Part shown: piece after piece, positions 6,478 to 13,391 of the stretch
Layout of the letters: every line of letters starts with the position of its first letter
Numbering within the stretch: the first letter of the stretch is position 1
Assembly (NCBI GenBank): GCA_910577445.1
Contig: CAJTMZ010000016.1
Location: 31,390 to 47,585, forward strand
DNA: 16,196 nt
Direction: 5' to 3'
Origin: an uncultured Lachnospiraceae bacterium
GTDB lineage: Bacteria; Bacillota; Clostridia; Lachnospirales; Lachnospiraceae
Program-made: the position numbers and the translations under genes
The notes under the pieces: model-generated
Databases searched by the model: none
What the model saw: the letters and a program-made list of their open reading frames with translations, nothing else
Told to the model about the DNA's origin: nothing

Positions 6478-6589
6478 CAGCGAAAGCCTGTACAGCGCAC
6501 GGAACGATTTATGGACGTGTAACGGCACGGCCTCACAGAGGCCGGAAACCGTTTAAGGCCAGGCGTGCCGGGAAGGCTTTTGCGGAACT
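6478..6589 (+). ncRNA. Operon-repeated structured RNA element, copy C (before BMC-H at 6608)
   Basis: The most diverged copy, still foldable. AAAGCCT (6483-6489) pairs with AGGCTTT (6574-6580), a compensatory change from AGCCC/GGGCT. GCAC (6497-6500) pairs with GTGC (6565-6568). GGAACGATTT (6501-6510) pairs imperfectly with AAACCGTTTA (6546-6555; 8 of 10 positions, one G-U). Its apical part is longer and carries its own hairpin GGCCTC (6529-6534) / GAGGCC (6538-6543) with an ACA loop. It ends in GCGGAACT 18 nt before the ATG at 6608. Confidence 0.65.
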
Positions 6590-6607
6590 GGAATGGAGGA
6601 ACTATTT

Positions 6608-6901
6608 ATGGCATCATTAGAAGCTTTGGGAATGGTAGAGACCAGAGGTCTTGTAGCGGCAATTGAGGCAGCCGACGCAATGTGCAAGGCAGCAAACGTA
6701 ACACTGATTGGAACGGAGAAGATTGGTTCCGGTCTGGTAACCGTAATGGTACGCGGCGACGTGGGAGCAGTAAAGTCTTCCGTTGAAGCAGGCGCAAGCA
6801 GAGCGGAGAGACTCGGCGAGCTGGTAGCGACCCATGTAATCCCCAGACCTCACGGCGATGTGGAAATGATTTTACCGAAGGTACTGCCGGAGGCAGAATA
6901 G
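6608..6901 (+). CDS. BMC-H shell protein, PduA/PduJ-like (paralog 2)
   Basis: A 97-residue canonical BMC-H protein with LGMVETRGLVAAIEAADAM, pore motif KIGSG, and ATHVIPRPHGDVEMILP. The ATG at 6608 is used because GGAGG (6595-6599) sits 8 nt upstream; an in-frame ATG at 6593 would bury that site. It is highly similar to the gene at 5659, so the two are a recent duplicate pair or a pair homogenised by conversion. Like PduA and PduJ, they may be major facet proteins expressed at different levels; each follows a different upstream context (this one element copy C). It ends one nucleotide before the PduL start. Confidence 0.95.
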   Translation: MASLEALGMVETRGLVAAIEAADAMCKAANVTLIGTEKIGSGLVTVMVRGDVGAVKSSVEAGASRAERLGELVATHVIPRPHGDVEMILPKVLPEAE

Positions 6902-6902
6902 T

Positions 6903-7556
6903 ATGGAAGGATTCGGCAACGTAGAACAAATAACGAGAATGGTGCTTCAGACAATTGAAAGCGCAAAGGCAAATCAGAATCGGATGACTGTTCCGGTTGG
7001 CGTATCCGCAAGGCATATTCATCTGACGAAGGAGGACGTGGAGAAGCTGTTCGGCCCCGGTTATGAGCTCACGAAAAAGAAAGAGCTGATGGGCGGCCAG
7101 TTTGCGGCAAACGAACAGTGCACGCTGGTAGGCTTAAAATTACGCGCCATTGAAAACGTGCGTATTTTAGGACCCGTAAGGAGCAAATCCCAGGTGGAGA
7201 TATCCGCCACGGACGCCCGCACGCTGGGCGTAAGCGCTCCCCTCCGGCAGTCCGGTGATACGGCCGGCTCCGCGCCCATTGCTCTCGTGGGACCGAAAGG
7301 CGTTTTATACTTAAACGAGGGCTGTATTGTGGCGGCGAGACATATACATATGACGCCGGAGCAGGCAAACGCTGTTTCCTTAAAGGACGGAGATTATGTT
7401 TCCGTGCGCATGGGAAATGAAAGAGGAGCCGTGCTTGACAATGTGAAAATACGTGTGGATGAATCGTTTTCACTGGAAATGCACATTGATACGGACGAGG
7501 CCAATGCCTGTCAGGTAAGACAGGGAGATTTTGCGACGATTATTCAGACGATATAA
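6903..7556 (+). CDS. pduL: Phosphate propanoyltransferase (PduL)
   Basis: A 217-residue PduL-type phosphotransacylase: propionyl-CoA + phosphate to propionyl-phosphate + CoA, regenerating CoA inside the compartment. Two similar halves carry the zinc-binding histidine motifs: PVGVSARHIHL (about residues 31-41) and VAARHIHM in the second half. The first 20 residues (GNVEQITRMVLQTIES) form an amphipathic helix of the encapsulation type. A GGAGG site (6889-6893) lies in the end of the previous gene, 9 nt before the start. No acetate/propionate kinase lies in the window, so propionyl-phosphate must be used by a kinase encoded elsewhere. Confidence 0.95.
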   Translation: MEGFGNVEQITRMVLQTIESAKANQNRMTVPVGVSARHIHLTKEDVEKLFGPGYELTKKKELMGGQFAANEQCTLVGLKLRAIENVRILGPVRSKSQVEISATDARTLGVSAPLRQSGDTAGSAPIALVGPKGVLYLNEGCIVAARHIHMTPEQANAVSLKDGDYVSVRMGNERGAVLDNVKIRVDESFSLEMHIDTDEANACQVRQGDFATIIQTI

Positions 7557-7569
7557 AGAGGCTGGCATT

Positions 7570-7839
7570 ATGATAATTGGAAAAGTAGTGGGAAGCTTAT
7601 TTTCCACCAGAAAAAGTGAAAAACTGGTCGGCAACAAGTTTATGATTGTGAAGCCGGTGGAGACGATGAAAGCCGCCGGAGAGCGGGTTGTCGCAATCGA
7701 CATTATAGGGGCCGGTATCGGAGAGTATGTGCTGGTAGCGCAGGGCTCCGCGGCAAGAATCGGCTGCGACATGGCCGACGCCCCTGTGGACGCGGCAATC
7801 GTGGGAATCATTGACGAAGGACAGGATTGGAGTAAGTAG
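7570..7839 (+). CDS. BMC-P vertex protein (EutN/PduN/CcmL family)
   Basis: An 89-residue pentameric vertex protein that caps the corners of the shell. MIIGKVVGSLFSTRKSEKLVGNKFM is the classic N-terminus of the family; VVAIDIIGAGIGEYVLVAQGSAAR and DAAIVGIID complete the small beta-barrel. The ATG at 7570 is chosen because the family always begins at this MxxGKVxG motif; the frame is open 13 codons further upstream into the PduL end. It is the only BMC-P in the window, so all vertices would be built from it unless other copies exist elsewhere. It is followed by the PduS-like gene after 2 nt. Confidence 0.95.
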   Translation: MIIGKVVGSLFSTRKSEKLVGNKFMIVKPVETMKAAGERVVAIDIIGAGIGEYVLVAQGSAARIGCDMADAPVDAAIVGIIDEGQDWSK

Positions 7840-7841
7840 TC

Positions 7842-9167
7842 ATGCTGATTAATGAACTGAAAGATATCGCAAGAGAATATGGTGTGGTGGGAGCCGGCGG
7901 GGCCGGTTTCCCCTCCTACGCCAAAATGACGGAGAAAGCGGACACGGTAATCTTAAACTGTGTGGAATGTGAACCGCTTTTAAAATTGCACAGACAGCTT
8001 CTTGCCATGCATGCGGAAGAGATTATCCAGATGTTAGACGAGGTCAGGGAGACCTTAGGCGCGAAGGAAGCGGTCGTCGGGGTGAAGGATACCCATGTGC
8101 ATACCATCCAGATAATCACTGATGTAATTAAAAATTATCCCAATGTGAGAGTCTGCGCGGTGCGTGCCACCTATCCCATGGGGGATGAGGTTATCCTTAT
8201 TTACGAGGCAACGGGGCGCGTTATCAAACCGGGCGGGATTCCCATTGATGAAAATGTGGTTGTGTATAACACGGAAACCATGTACAATTTATACAGAGCG
8301 GTACATATGCAGATACCGGTTACAAACAAGCTGGTATCCATTGTAGGAGAAATCGACCATCCGTTAACTGTCCGTATCCCTTTGGGGACCACGGTGAGAG
8401 AAGCCGTTTCACTGGCGGGAAAGGTGACGATAGAGGACCCGGCCTATGTGATGGGCGGCCCCATGATGGGAAAACTGGGAACGGAAAATACAATTATAAC
8501 GAAGACAACAAATGCCATTATCATTCTGCCGAAAGAACATCAGGTGGTAAGGCGTATGAATAAGAATTTAAATATAGAAAGAAAACGTGCGGCTTCCTCC
8601 TGCTGTCAGTGCAGGACCTGCACGGAAATGTGTCCGAGACATGCGTTGGGGCATCCCATTGAGCCCCACCGGGTGATGAGAGCCTTAGCTAATCAGGACA
8701 CCGGCGATTTGTCGGTTTATATGAACACGGCGTACTGCAGCAGCTGCGGGCTTTGCGAAAACTATGCCTGCCCTCAGGGGCTTTCACCCAGAAGCGTGAT
8801 TGCGGAATTTAAAAACGGCTTGAGAGCGGCCGGGATTCGGAGCGAAAATCCAAAGGTAAGCGAAGTGGCTGACGACAGGGAGTTAAAAAAGGTGCCGGTC
8901 AAGAGACTGAAAGCAAAGCTGGGATTATATTCCTACGACGTTCCGGCTCCGTTCATCGACACGACGCCCACCACGAAATATGTGAGGATTCAGATGAGCC
9001 AGCACATCGGCGCGCCGGCAAAGCCTTTTGTAAAAGCCGGTGAGCAGGTGAAAAAGGGACAGAAAATCGCAAACGCCGCAGAGGGCCTTAGCGTGGCAAT
9101 CCATTGCTCCATAGACGGCGTGGTGGAGAAAGCGGATGAGAGGGAAGTTATCGTCCGGGAAAATTAA
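7842..9167 (+). CDS. pduS: PduS/RnfC-like iron-sulfur flavoprotein
   Basis: A 441-residue protein of the RnfC/PduS family. The N-terminal flavin/NADH-binding region contains GVVGAGGAGFPSYAK (about residues 15-29). An SLBB-like domain follows in the middle. Two ferredoxin motifs lie in the second half: C254xxC257xxC260xxxC264-P and C299xxC302xxC305xxxxC310-P, enough for two [4Fe-4S] clusters. A C-terminal barrel-sandwich-like segment closes the protein. In B12-dependent Pdu compartments PduS reduces cobalamin. This operon has no cobalamin enzyme, so its role is probably other electron transfer, such as NADH oxidation across the shell through the PduT-like protein or supplying electrons to the activase. 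That assignment is inference; the family call is firm. Confidence 0.92.
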   Translation: MLINELKDIAREYGVVGAGGAGFPSYAKMTEKADTVILNCVECEPLLKLHRQLLAMHAEEIIQMLDEVRETLGAKEAVVGVKDTHVHTIQIITDVIKNYPNVRVCAVRATYPMGDEVILIYEATGRVIKPGGIPIDENVVVYNTETMYNLYRAVHMQIPVTNKLVSIVGEIDHPLTVRIPLGTTVREAVSLAGKVTIEDPAYVMGGPMMGKLGTENTIITKTTNAIIILPKEHQVVRRMNKNLNIERKRAASSCCQCRTCTEMCPRHALGHPIEPHRVMRALANQDTGDLSVYMNTAYCSSCGLCENYACPQGLSPRSVIAEFKNGLRAAGIRSENPKVSEVADDRELKKVPVKRLKAKLGLYSYDVPAPFIDTTPTTKYVRIQMSQHIGAPAKPFVKAGEQVKKGQKIANAAEGLSVAIHCSIDGVVEKADEREVIVREN

Positions 9168-9288
9168 AATTTTGCAGCAACCGGCATATGCGCGGGAAAG
9201 GTTTGCGGCGCATAAAAGGAAAGTGGCGCCCGGGCAGCTTCAGGCAGAGAACAGGGCAGTAATTGTATCAGCATGAGAGGATAAAAAT
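9168..9288 (+). promoter_or_regulatory. Intergenic hairpin before the BMC-T gene
   Basis: TATGCGC (9187-9193) pairs perfectly with GCGCATA (9208-9214) across a 14-nt loop. It is followed by AAAAGG, not a T-run, so it is not an intrinsic terminator. A GAGAGGA ribosome-site-like sequence precedes the BMC-T start. The sequence is unrelated to the four-copy element. It may be an mRNA processing or stability structure that separates the enzyme-rich and BMC-T/regulator parts of the transcript. Confidence 0.4.
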
Positions 9289-9837
9289 ATGGCCAAAGCA
9301 ATTGGTATGGTGGAAGTTACAACGGTATCGACAGGATTTGCGGCAGCGGACGAGATGGCCAAAGCCGCGGACGTGGAGGTTTTGCAGGCGGAAGTGACCT
9401 GCCCCGGCAAGTTTGTCATTCTGGTAACGGGAGAATTAAGCGCGGTAAAGGCTTCGGTTGACCGGGCGGAAGGACGGTTTGGAGAAAAGGTAATCGACAC
9501 CTTTGTTCTGGGCAATCCCCACGAATCCATTTTCCCGGCAATTTACGGGACGGCGCAGCCGGAGGATGTAAACGCGCTGGGGGTTCTGGAAACCTACGAC
9601 GTGGCGGCGCTTATTGTGGCGGCGGATATTGCGGCCAAGACCGCAATCGTGGAACTGATTGAGCTGCGGCTTGCAAAGGGCATGTGCGGCAAGAGTTACA
9701 TGACGCTCACGGGAAGCGTTTCCGCGGTTCAGGCGGCAATCGACAAGGCGAAGGCCGAGGCCGGCGACAGGGGAATGTTCCTTGACAGCACGGTAATCGC
9801 AAGGCCCTCAGATAAAATTAAGAAGTACATATTTTAA
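9289..9837 (+). CDS. pduT: BMC-T shell protein, PduT-like with pore [4Fe-4S] cysteine
   Basis: A 182-residue protein of two tandem BMC domains (about 1-90 and 95-182) that forms pseudo-hexameric trimers. The first domain begins AIGMVEVTTVSTGFAAADEM and has C38 in the pore segment (VTCPGKFVILVTG). In PduT the equivalent cysteine, also residue 38, is donated by each of three subunits to a [4Fe-4S] cluster in the pore. The second domain is ALGVLETYDVAALIVAADIA followed by GSVSAVQAAIDKA. The neighbouring PduS-like gene supports a redox conduit across the shell. Length matches PduT (about 184). Confidence 0.94.
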   Translation: MAKAIGMVEVTTVSTGFAAADEMAKAADVEVLQAEVTCPGKFVILVTGELSAVKASVDRAEGRFGEKVIDTFVLGNPHESIFPAIYGTAQPEDVNALGVLETYDVAALIVAADIAAKTAIVELIELRLAKGMCGKSYMTLTGSVSAVQAAIDKAKAEAGDRGMFLDSTVIARPSDKIKKYIF

Positions 9838-9924
9838 ATAACTTTTCAAGGCAGCCGCAAATTTACACCGTTTATGGGAGCTGTTTGTACCAACTATTAT
9901 TGAAAAATATTACGGAGGCAGAAT

Positions 9925-10689
9925 ATGTTAGCGGCTGAGAGAAGAAATCGTATTTTGGAAAAGGTCCATGAGAATAAAAAAGTAATCGTGAACGAGCTCA
10001 GCAAAGAGTTCGACGTCTCCGAGGAAACTATCAGGCGGGATTTGGATAAGCTTGAGGAGGACGGCCATGTGATTAAGAGCTATGGCGGCGCGGTATTAAA
10101 TGAAAAGAGCAGCATTGATTTGCCTTTTAATATCCGGTGGAAGTCCAATCCTTCGGGCAAACAGAAGATTGCGGATTTAATCAGTGATGAAATCGCGGAC
10201 GGCGACCACATTATTCTGGATGCCTCCACAACGGCGGTATTCATTGCAAAGAACATCAAGCAAAAAAGGCACCTGACAGTGATTACCAATTCTATAGAAA
10301 TCCTGCTGGAATTATCCGATGTGTCAGGGTGGGATATCATTGCAACAGGCGGCCTCCTGAAATCAGGCACCATGTCCCTTTTCGGGAAGAAAGCGGCGGA
10401 CAGCATCAGTTCCTACAATGCGGATAAAGCCTTCTTTTCCTGCAAGGGAATTGATTTGGATAAAGGAGCCACAGACAGAAACGACGACAGTGTGGTGGTA
10501 AAGCAGAGCATTCTCTCCTCCGCCGGGAAAATCTATCTGGCGGTGGATTCCACCAAATTCGGAAAAGTGGCATTTTCGAAAATATGTAGTTTATCAAAGG
10601 TTCACGTGGTAGTCACGGACAAAAAGCCGGACGTTGCCTGGCTGGAAGCCTTTGAAAAAATGGGAATCGAGTGCATTTACGCAGAATAA
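9925..10689 (+). CDS. DeoR-family transcriptional regulator
   Basis: A 254-residue DeoR/GlpR-type repressor. The N-terminal winged helix-turn-helix is seen in RRNRILEKV and ELSKEFDVSEETIRRDLDKL (about residues 24-43). The remainder is the DeoR sensor domain of the sugar-phosphate isomerase-like fold, with DASTTAVFIAK, TVITNSIEI, TGG and VDSTKFGK motifs. Such proteins commonly sense a phosphorylated sugar or pathway intermediate. Its place inside the operon, between shell and dehydratase genes, suggests control of this operon, plausibly through the inverted repeats at 246-257 or 276-305. The ligand may be fuculose- or rhamnulose-1-phosphate or DHAP; this is inference. GGAGG precedes the start by about 8 nt. 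Confidence 0.93.
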   Translation: MLAAERRNRILEKVHENKKVIVNELSKEFDVSEETIRRDLDKLEEDGHVIKSYGGAVLNEKSSIDLPFNIRWKSNPSGKQKIADLISDEIADGDHIILDASTTAVFIAKNIKQKRHLTVITNSIEILLELSDVSGWDIIATGGLLKSGTMSLFGKKAADSISSYNADKAFFSCKGIDLDKGATDRNDDSVVVKQSILSSAGKIYLAVDSTKFGKVAFSKICSLSKVHVVVTDKKPDVAWLEAFEKMGIECIYAE

Positions 10690-10695
10690 TAAATT

Positions 10696-10790
10696 CAGTG
10701 GAACCCTAAAGGTGCACGGAACAATTTCCAGATGCGAAGCAGCGGGAAATCGTTCCAGCTCAATGTGCGCCGTTGGGGTGAAGCGGAACT
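10696..10790 (+). ncRNA. Operon-repeated structured RNA element, copy D (before the glycyl radical dehydratase)
   Basis: Same fold with different bases: ACCC (10703-10706) with GGGT (10776-10779); GGTGCAC (10711-10717) with GTGCGCC (10765-10771, one G-U); GGAACAATTT (10718-10727) with AAATCGTTCC (10747-10756, one A-C mismatch). The outer two helices differ in sequence from copies A and B yet pair. It ends in GCGGAACT and stops 16 nt before the ATG at 10807, with GGAGG at 10796-10800. It is about 4 kb downstream of copy C, across the PduL-to-DeoR block, which has no copies. Confidence 0.72.
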
Positions 10791-10806
10791 ATAATGGAGG
10801 ATATTT

Positions 10807-13338
10807 ATGAACACATATGATGCTACACCTGTGGAAAAGACAGAGCGAATCGGAAAACTGGTAGCGCATTTGTACGCAAAGCTGCCGGAAATCGAAGCAG
10901 CGAGAGCGGAGCTTATTACGGAGTCCTACAAACAGACGGAAGGACAGCCTATCGTAACGAGGCGTGCGCTTGCGTTTGCCCATATACTGGAAAATATTCC
11001 CATTATTATAAGGCCCGACGAGCTGATTGTGGGAAGTTCCACGATTGCGCCCAGAGGCTGCCAGACCTACCCGGAATTTTCCTATGAATGGCTGGAAGCG
11101 GAATTTGAAACGGTGGAGCACAGAGCGGCCGACCCTTTCTATATTTCAGACGATACAAAGAAAAGATTAAAGGCGGCTAACGGCTACTGGAAGGGAAAAA
11201 CCACCAGCGAGCTGGCCTCCAGTTATATGGCGCCGGAAACTCTTCGCGCTATGGAGCATAATTTTTTCACACCCGGGAATTATTTTTATAACGGCGTGGG
11301 GCACATAACGGTACAGTATTACAAGGTTCTGGCGATTGGATTTGGCGGAATCAGAAAGGAAGCGGAGGAAGAACTTTCCAGGTGTCATTTCGGCGACGAG
11401 AATTATGCCGCCAAGAATACTTTCTTAAAAGCGGTGATTATCTCCTGCGACGCTGTCATTCACTATGCGGAAAGATATTCGGCCCTCGCGGCGGAAATGG
11501 CTGAAAAGGAAACGAATGCCGCAAGGAGAAAAGAGCTTCTTGCCATTTCCGAAATTTGCCGGAAAGTGCCGAAGGCCGGCGCGGAGAGTTTTTATGAGGC
11601 GTGTCAGTCTTTCTGGTTCGTGCAGCAGCTTTTGCAGCTTGAATCCAGCGGACATTCCATCTCTCCCGGACGCTTTGACCAGTATATGTATCCTTACTAT
11701 GAAAAGGATTTAAACAGCGGCAAGCTGACCCGGGAATTTGCCCAGGAGCTGATTGACTGTATCTGGGTAAAATTAAACGATTTGAATAAATGCAGGGATG
11801 AAGTCAGCGCGGAAGGCTTTGCGGGCTACTCCCTTTTCCAGAACCTGATTGTAGGCGGCCAGACAATAGAGGGAAAAGACGCCACCAACGATTTATCCTT
11901 CATGTGTATTTCCGCGTCAAGGCATGTATTTCTGCCTCAGCCCTCTTTATCCATAAGAGTGTGGAACCGCTCGCCCAAAGACCTTCTGCTGTATGCGGCG
12001 GAGCTTACAAGGACAGGTATCGGGCTTCCGGCTTATTATAATGACGAGATTATCATTCCGGCGCTGATTAACAGGGGACTTACCCTTGAGGACGCCAGAA
12101 ATTACAATATCATCGGCTGTGTGGAGCCTCAGACGTCGGGAAAAACCGAAGGCTGGCATGATGCGGCGTTCTTCAACATGTGCCGCCCGCTGGAAATGGT
12201 ATTTTCCAACGGCTATGACAGGGGCGTTCCCGCCAGCATCCAGACAGGCAATGTGGAAGATTTCAAAACCTTTGACGAATTTTATGACGCTTACAAAAAG
12301 CAGATGGAATACAATATTTCCCTGCTTGTGAACGCAGATAATGCCATTGATATGGCGCATATGACCCTTTGTCCCCTGCCGTTTGAATCCTGTATGGTGG
12401 ACGACTGCATGAAGCGGGGAAAGAGCATTCAGGAGGGCGGCGCGGTTTATAACTTCACCGGTCCCCAGGGCTTTGGCATCGCAAATGTGGCGGATTCCCT
12501 CTATACCGTGAAAAAGTTGGTGTACGAGGATAAGAAAGTAACCATGGGCGAACTGAAAAAAGCCCTTGAGATGAATTTCGGACAGGGATTTGACGCCATC
12601 ACGGCAAAAGAAGTGGCACTGCAGGTGGCGGAGAGTTTAAAAGAGCAGGGCAAAGAAGTAACGCCCGACATCATTGCCATGACCATTAAAAACGTGCTTA
12701 CCATGGAGCTTCCGGCGAAAGAGAAAGCGCGCTATGAAGAAATCCGGGATATGATTGACGAGCTTCCCAAGTTTGGAAACGATATTGACGAGGTGGATAT
12801 GCTGGCGAGAGACGCGGCATACACCTACACGAAACCTCTGGAAACCTTCAAAAATCCAAGAGGAGGGATTTTCCAGGCCGGGCTCTATCCCGTATCCGCA
12901 AACGTGCCCTTAGGCGCGCAGACTGGCGCCACACCGGACGGCAGACTGGCCCATATGCCTGTGGCGGACGGCGTGTCACCGTCCTCGGGAAAGGATGTAA
13001 ACGGCCCTACCGCGGCGTGCAACTCCGTGGCAAAGCTTGACCACGGCATCGCCAGCAACGGAACCCTTTTTAACATGAAGATGCATCCTACTGCAATGGC
13101 GGGAGAAAAGGGACTTGAGAGCTTCGTATCGTTGGTTTGCGGCTATTTTGACCAGAAGGGAATGCATATGCAGTTTAACGTGGTTGACAGAGCCACGCTG
13201 TTAGACGCCCAGAAGCATCCTGAGAAATATAGCGGGCTGGTGGTTCGTGTGGCTGGTTATTCGGCGCTTTTTACCACCTTATCCAAATCCCTGCAGGATG
13301 ATATCATCCGCAGGACGGAGCAGGCAACCAACAGGTAA
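10807..13338 (+). CDS. Glycyl radical propanediol (diol) dehydratase
   Basis: An 843-residue glycyl radical enzyme of the B12-independent glycerol/propanediol dehydratase branch: 1,2-propanediol to propionaldehyde + water. The active-site motif GCVEP places the thiyl cysteine at C438 and the general base at E440. The glycyl radical loop is RVAGYSA with G817. C. butyricum glycerol dehydratase is 787 residues with C433 and G763; here about 49 extra residues lie between cysteine and glycine, at about 593-637, predicted as amphipathic helices. The CutC motif GCVEP is shared, but the context (aldolase, PduP, PduL) favours propanediol over choline. The activase gene follows after 53 nt. Active only after glycine radical formation, and oxygen-sensitive. 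Confidence 0.93.
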   Translation: MNTYDATPVEKTERIGKLVAHLYAKLPEIEAARAELITESYKQTEGQPIVTRRALAFAHILENIPIIIRPDELIVGSSTIAPRGCQTYPEFSYEWLEAEFETVEHRAADPFYISDDTKKRLKAANGYWKGKTTSELASSYMAPETLRAMEHNFFTPGNYFYNGVGHITVQYYKVLAIGFGGIRKEAEEELSRCHFGDENYAAKNTFLKAVIISCDAVIHYAERYSALAAEMAEKETNAARRKELLAISEICRKVPKAGAESFYEACQSFWFVQQLLQLESSGHSISPGRFDQYMYPYYEKDLNSGKLTREFAQELIDCIWVKLNDLNKCRDEVSAEGFAGYSLFQNLIVGGQTIEGKDATNDLSFMCISASRHVFLPQPSLSIRVWNRSPKDLLLYAAELTRTGIGLPAYYNDEIIIPALINRGLTLEDARNYNIIGCVEPQTSGKTEGWHDAAFFNMCRPLEMVFSNGYDRGVPASIQTGNVEDFKTFDEFYDAYKKQMEYNISLLVNADNAIDMAHMTLCPLPFESCMVDDCMKRGKSIQEGGAVYNFTGPQGFGIANVADSLYTVKKLVYEDKKVTMGELKKALEMNFGQGFDAITAKEVALQVAESLKEQGKEVTPDIIAMTIKNVLTMELPAKEKARYEEIRDMIDELPKFGNDIDEVDMLARDAAYTYTKPLETFKNPRGGIFQAGLYPVSANVPLGAQTGATPDGRLAHMPVADGVSPSSGKDVNGPTAACNSVAKLDHGIASNGTLFNMKMHPTAMAGEKGLESFVSLVCGYFDQKGMHMQFNVVDRATLLDAQKHPEKYSGLVVRVAGYSALFTTLSKSLQDDIIRRTEQATNR

Positions 13339-13348
13339 CAGTTTGACA

Positions 13349-13363
13349 GGTCAGAATCTGACC
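13349..13363 (+). promoter_or_regulatory. Short hairpin between dehydratase and activase genes
   Basis: GGTCAG (13349-13354) pairs with CTGACC (13358-13363) around AAT; the full 15 nt is palindromic about its centre. No T-run follows. It could protect the dehydratase mRNA end or lower activase output, which would fit the need for far less activase than dehydratase. It could also be a DNA operator. Function is inferred only. Confidence 0.35.
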
Positions 13364-13391
13364 GATAGCAGAAAGCAGCAGACGGGAGAAA

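Noticed and set aside
9887..9915. Internal promoter before the DeoR gene (TTGTAC-17-TATTAC)
   Set aside because: Each box matches only about four of six consensus positions, and the start would fall on the ribosome site, leaving almost no leader.
3955..10790. CRISPR array or insertion sequence termini
   Set aside because: Copies are kilobases apart, separated by full genes, diverged, and not associated with cas or transposase genes; no consistent target duplications except the tail repeat at copy B.
13349..13363. Intrinsic terminator after the dehydratase gene
   Set aside because: The hairpin has only six pairs and no T-run, and the activase gene follows in close order.
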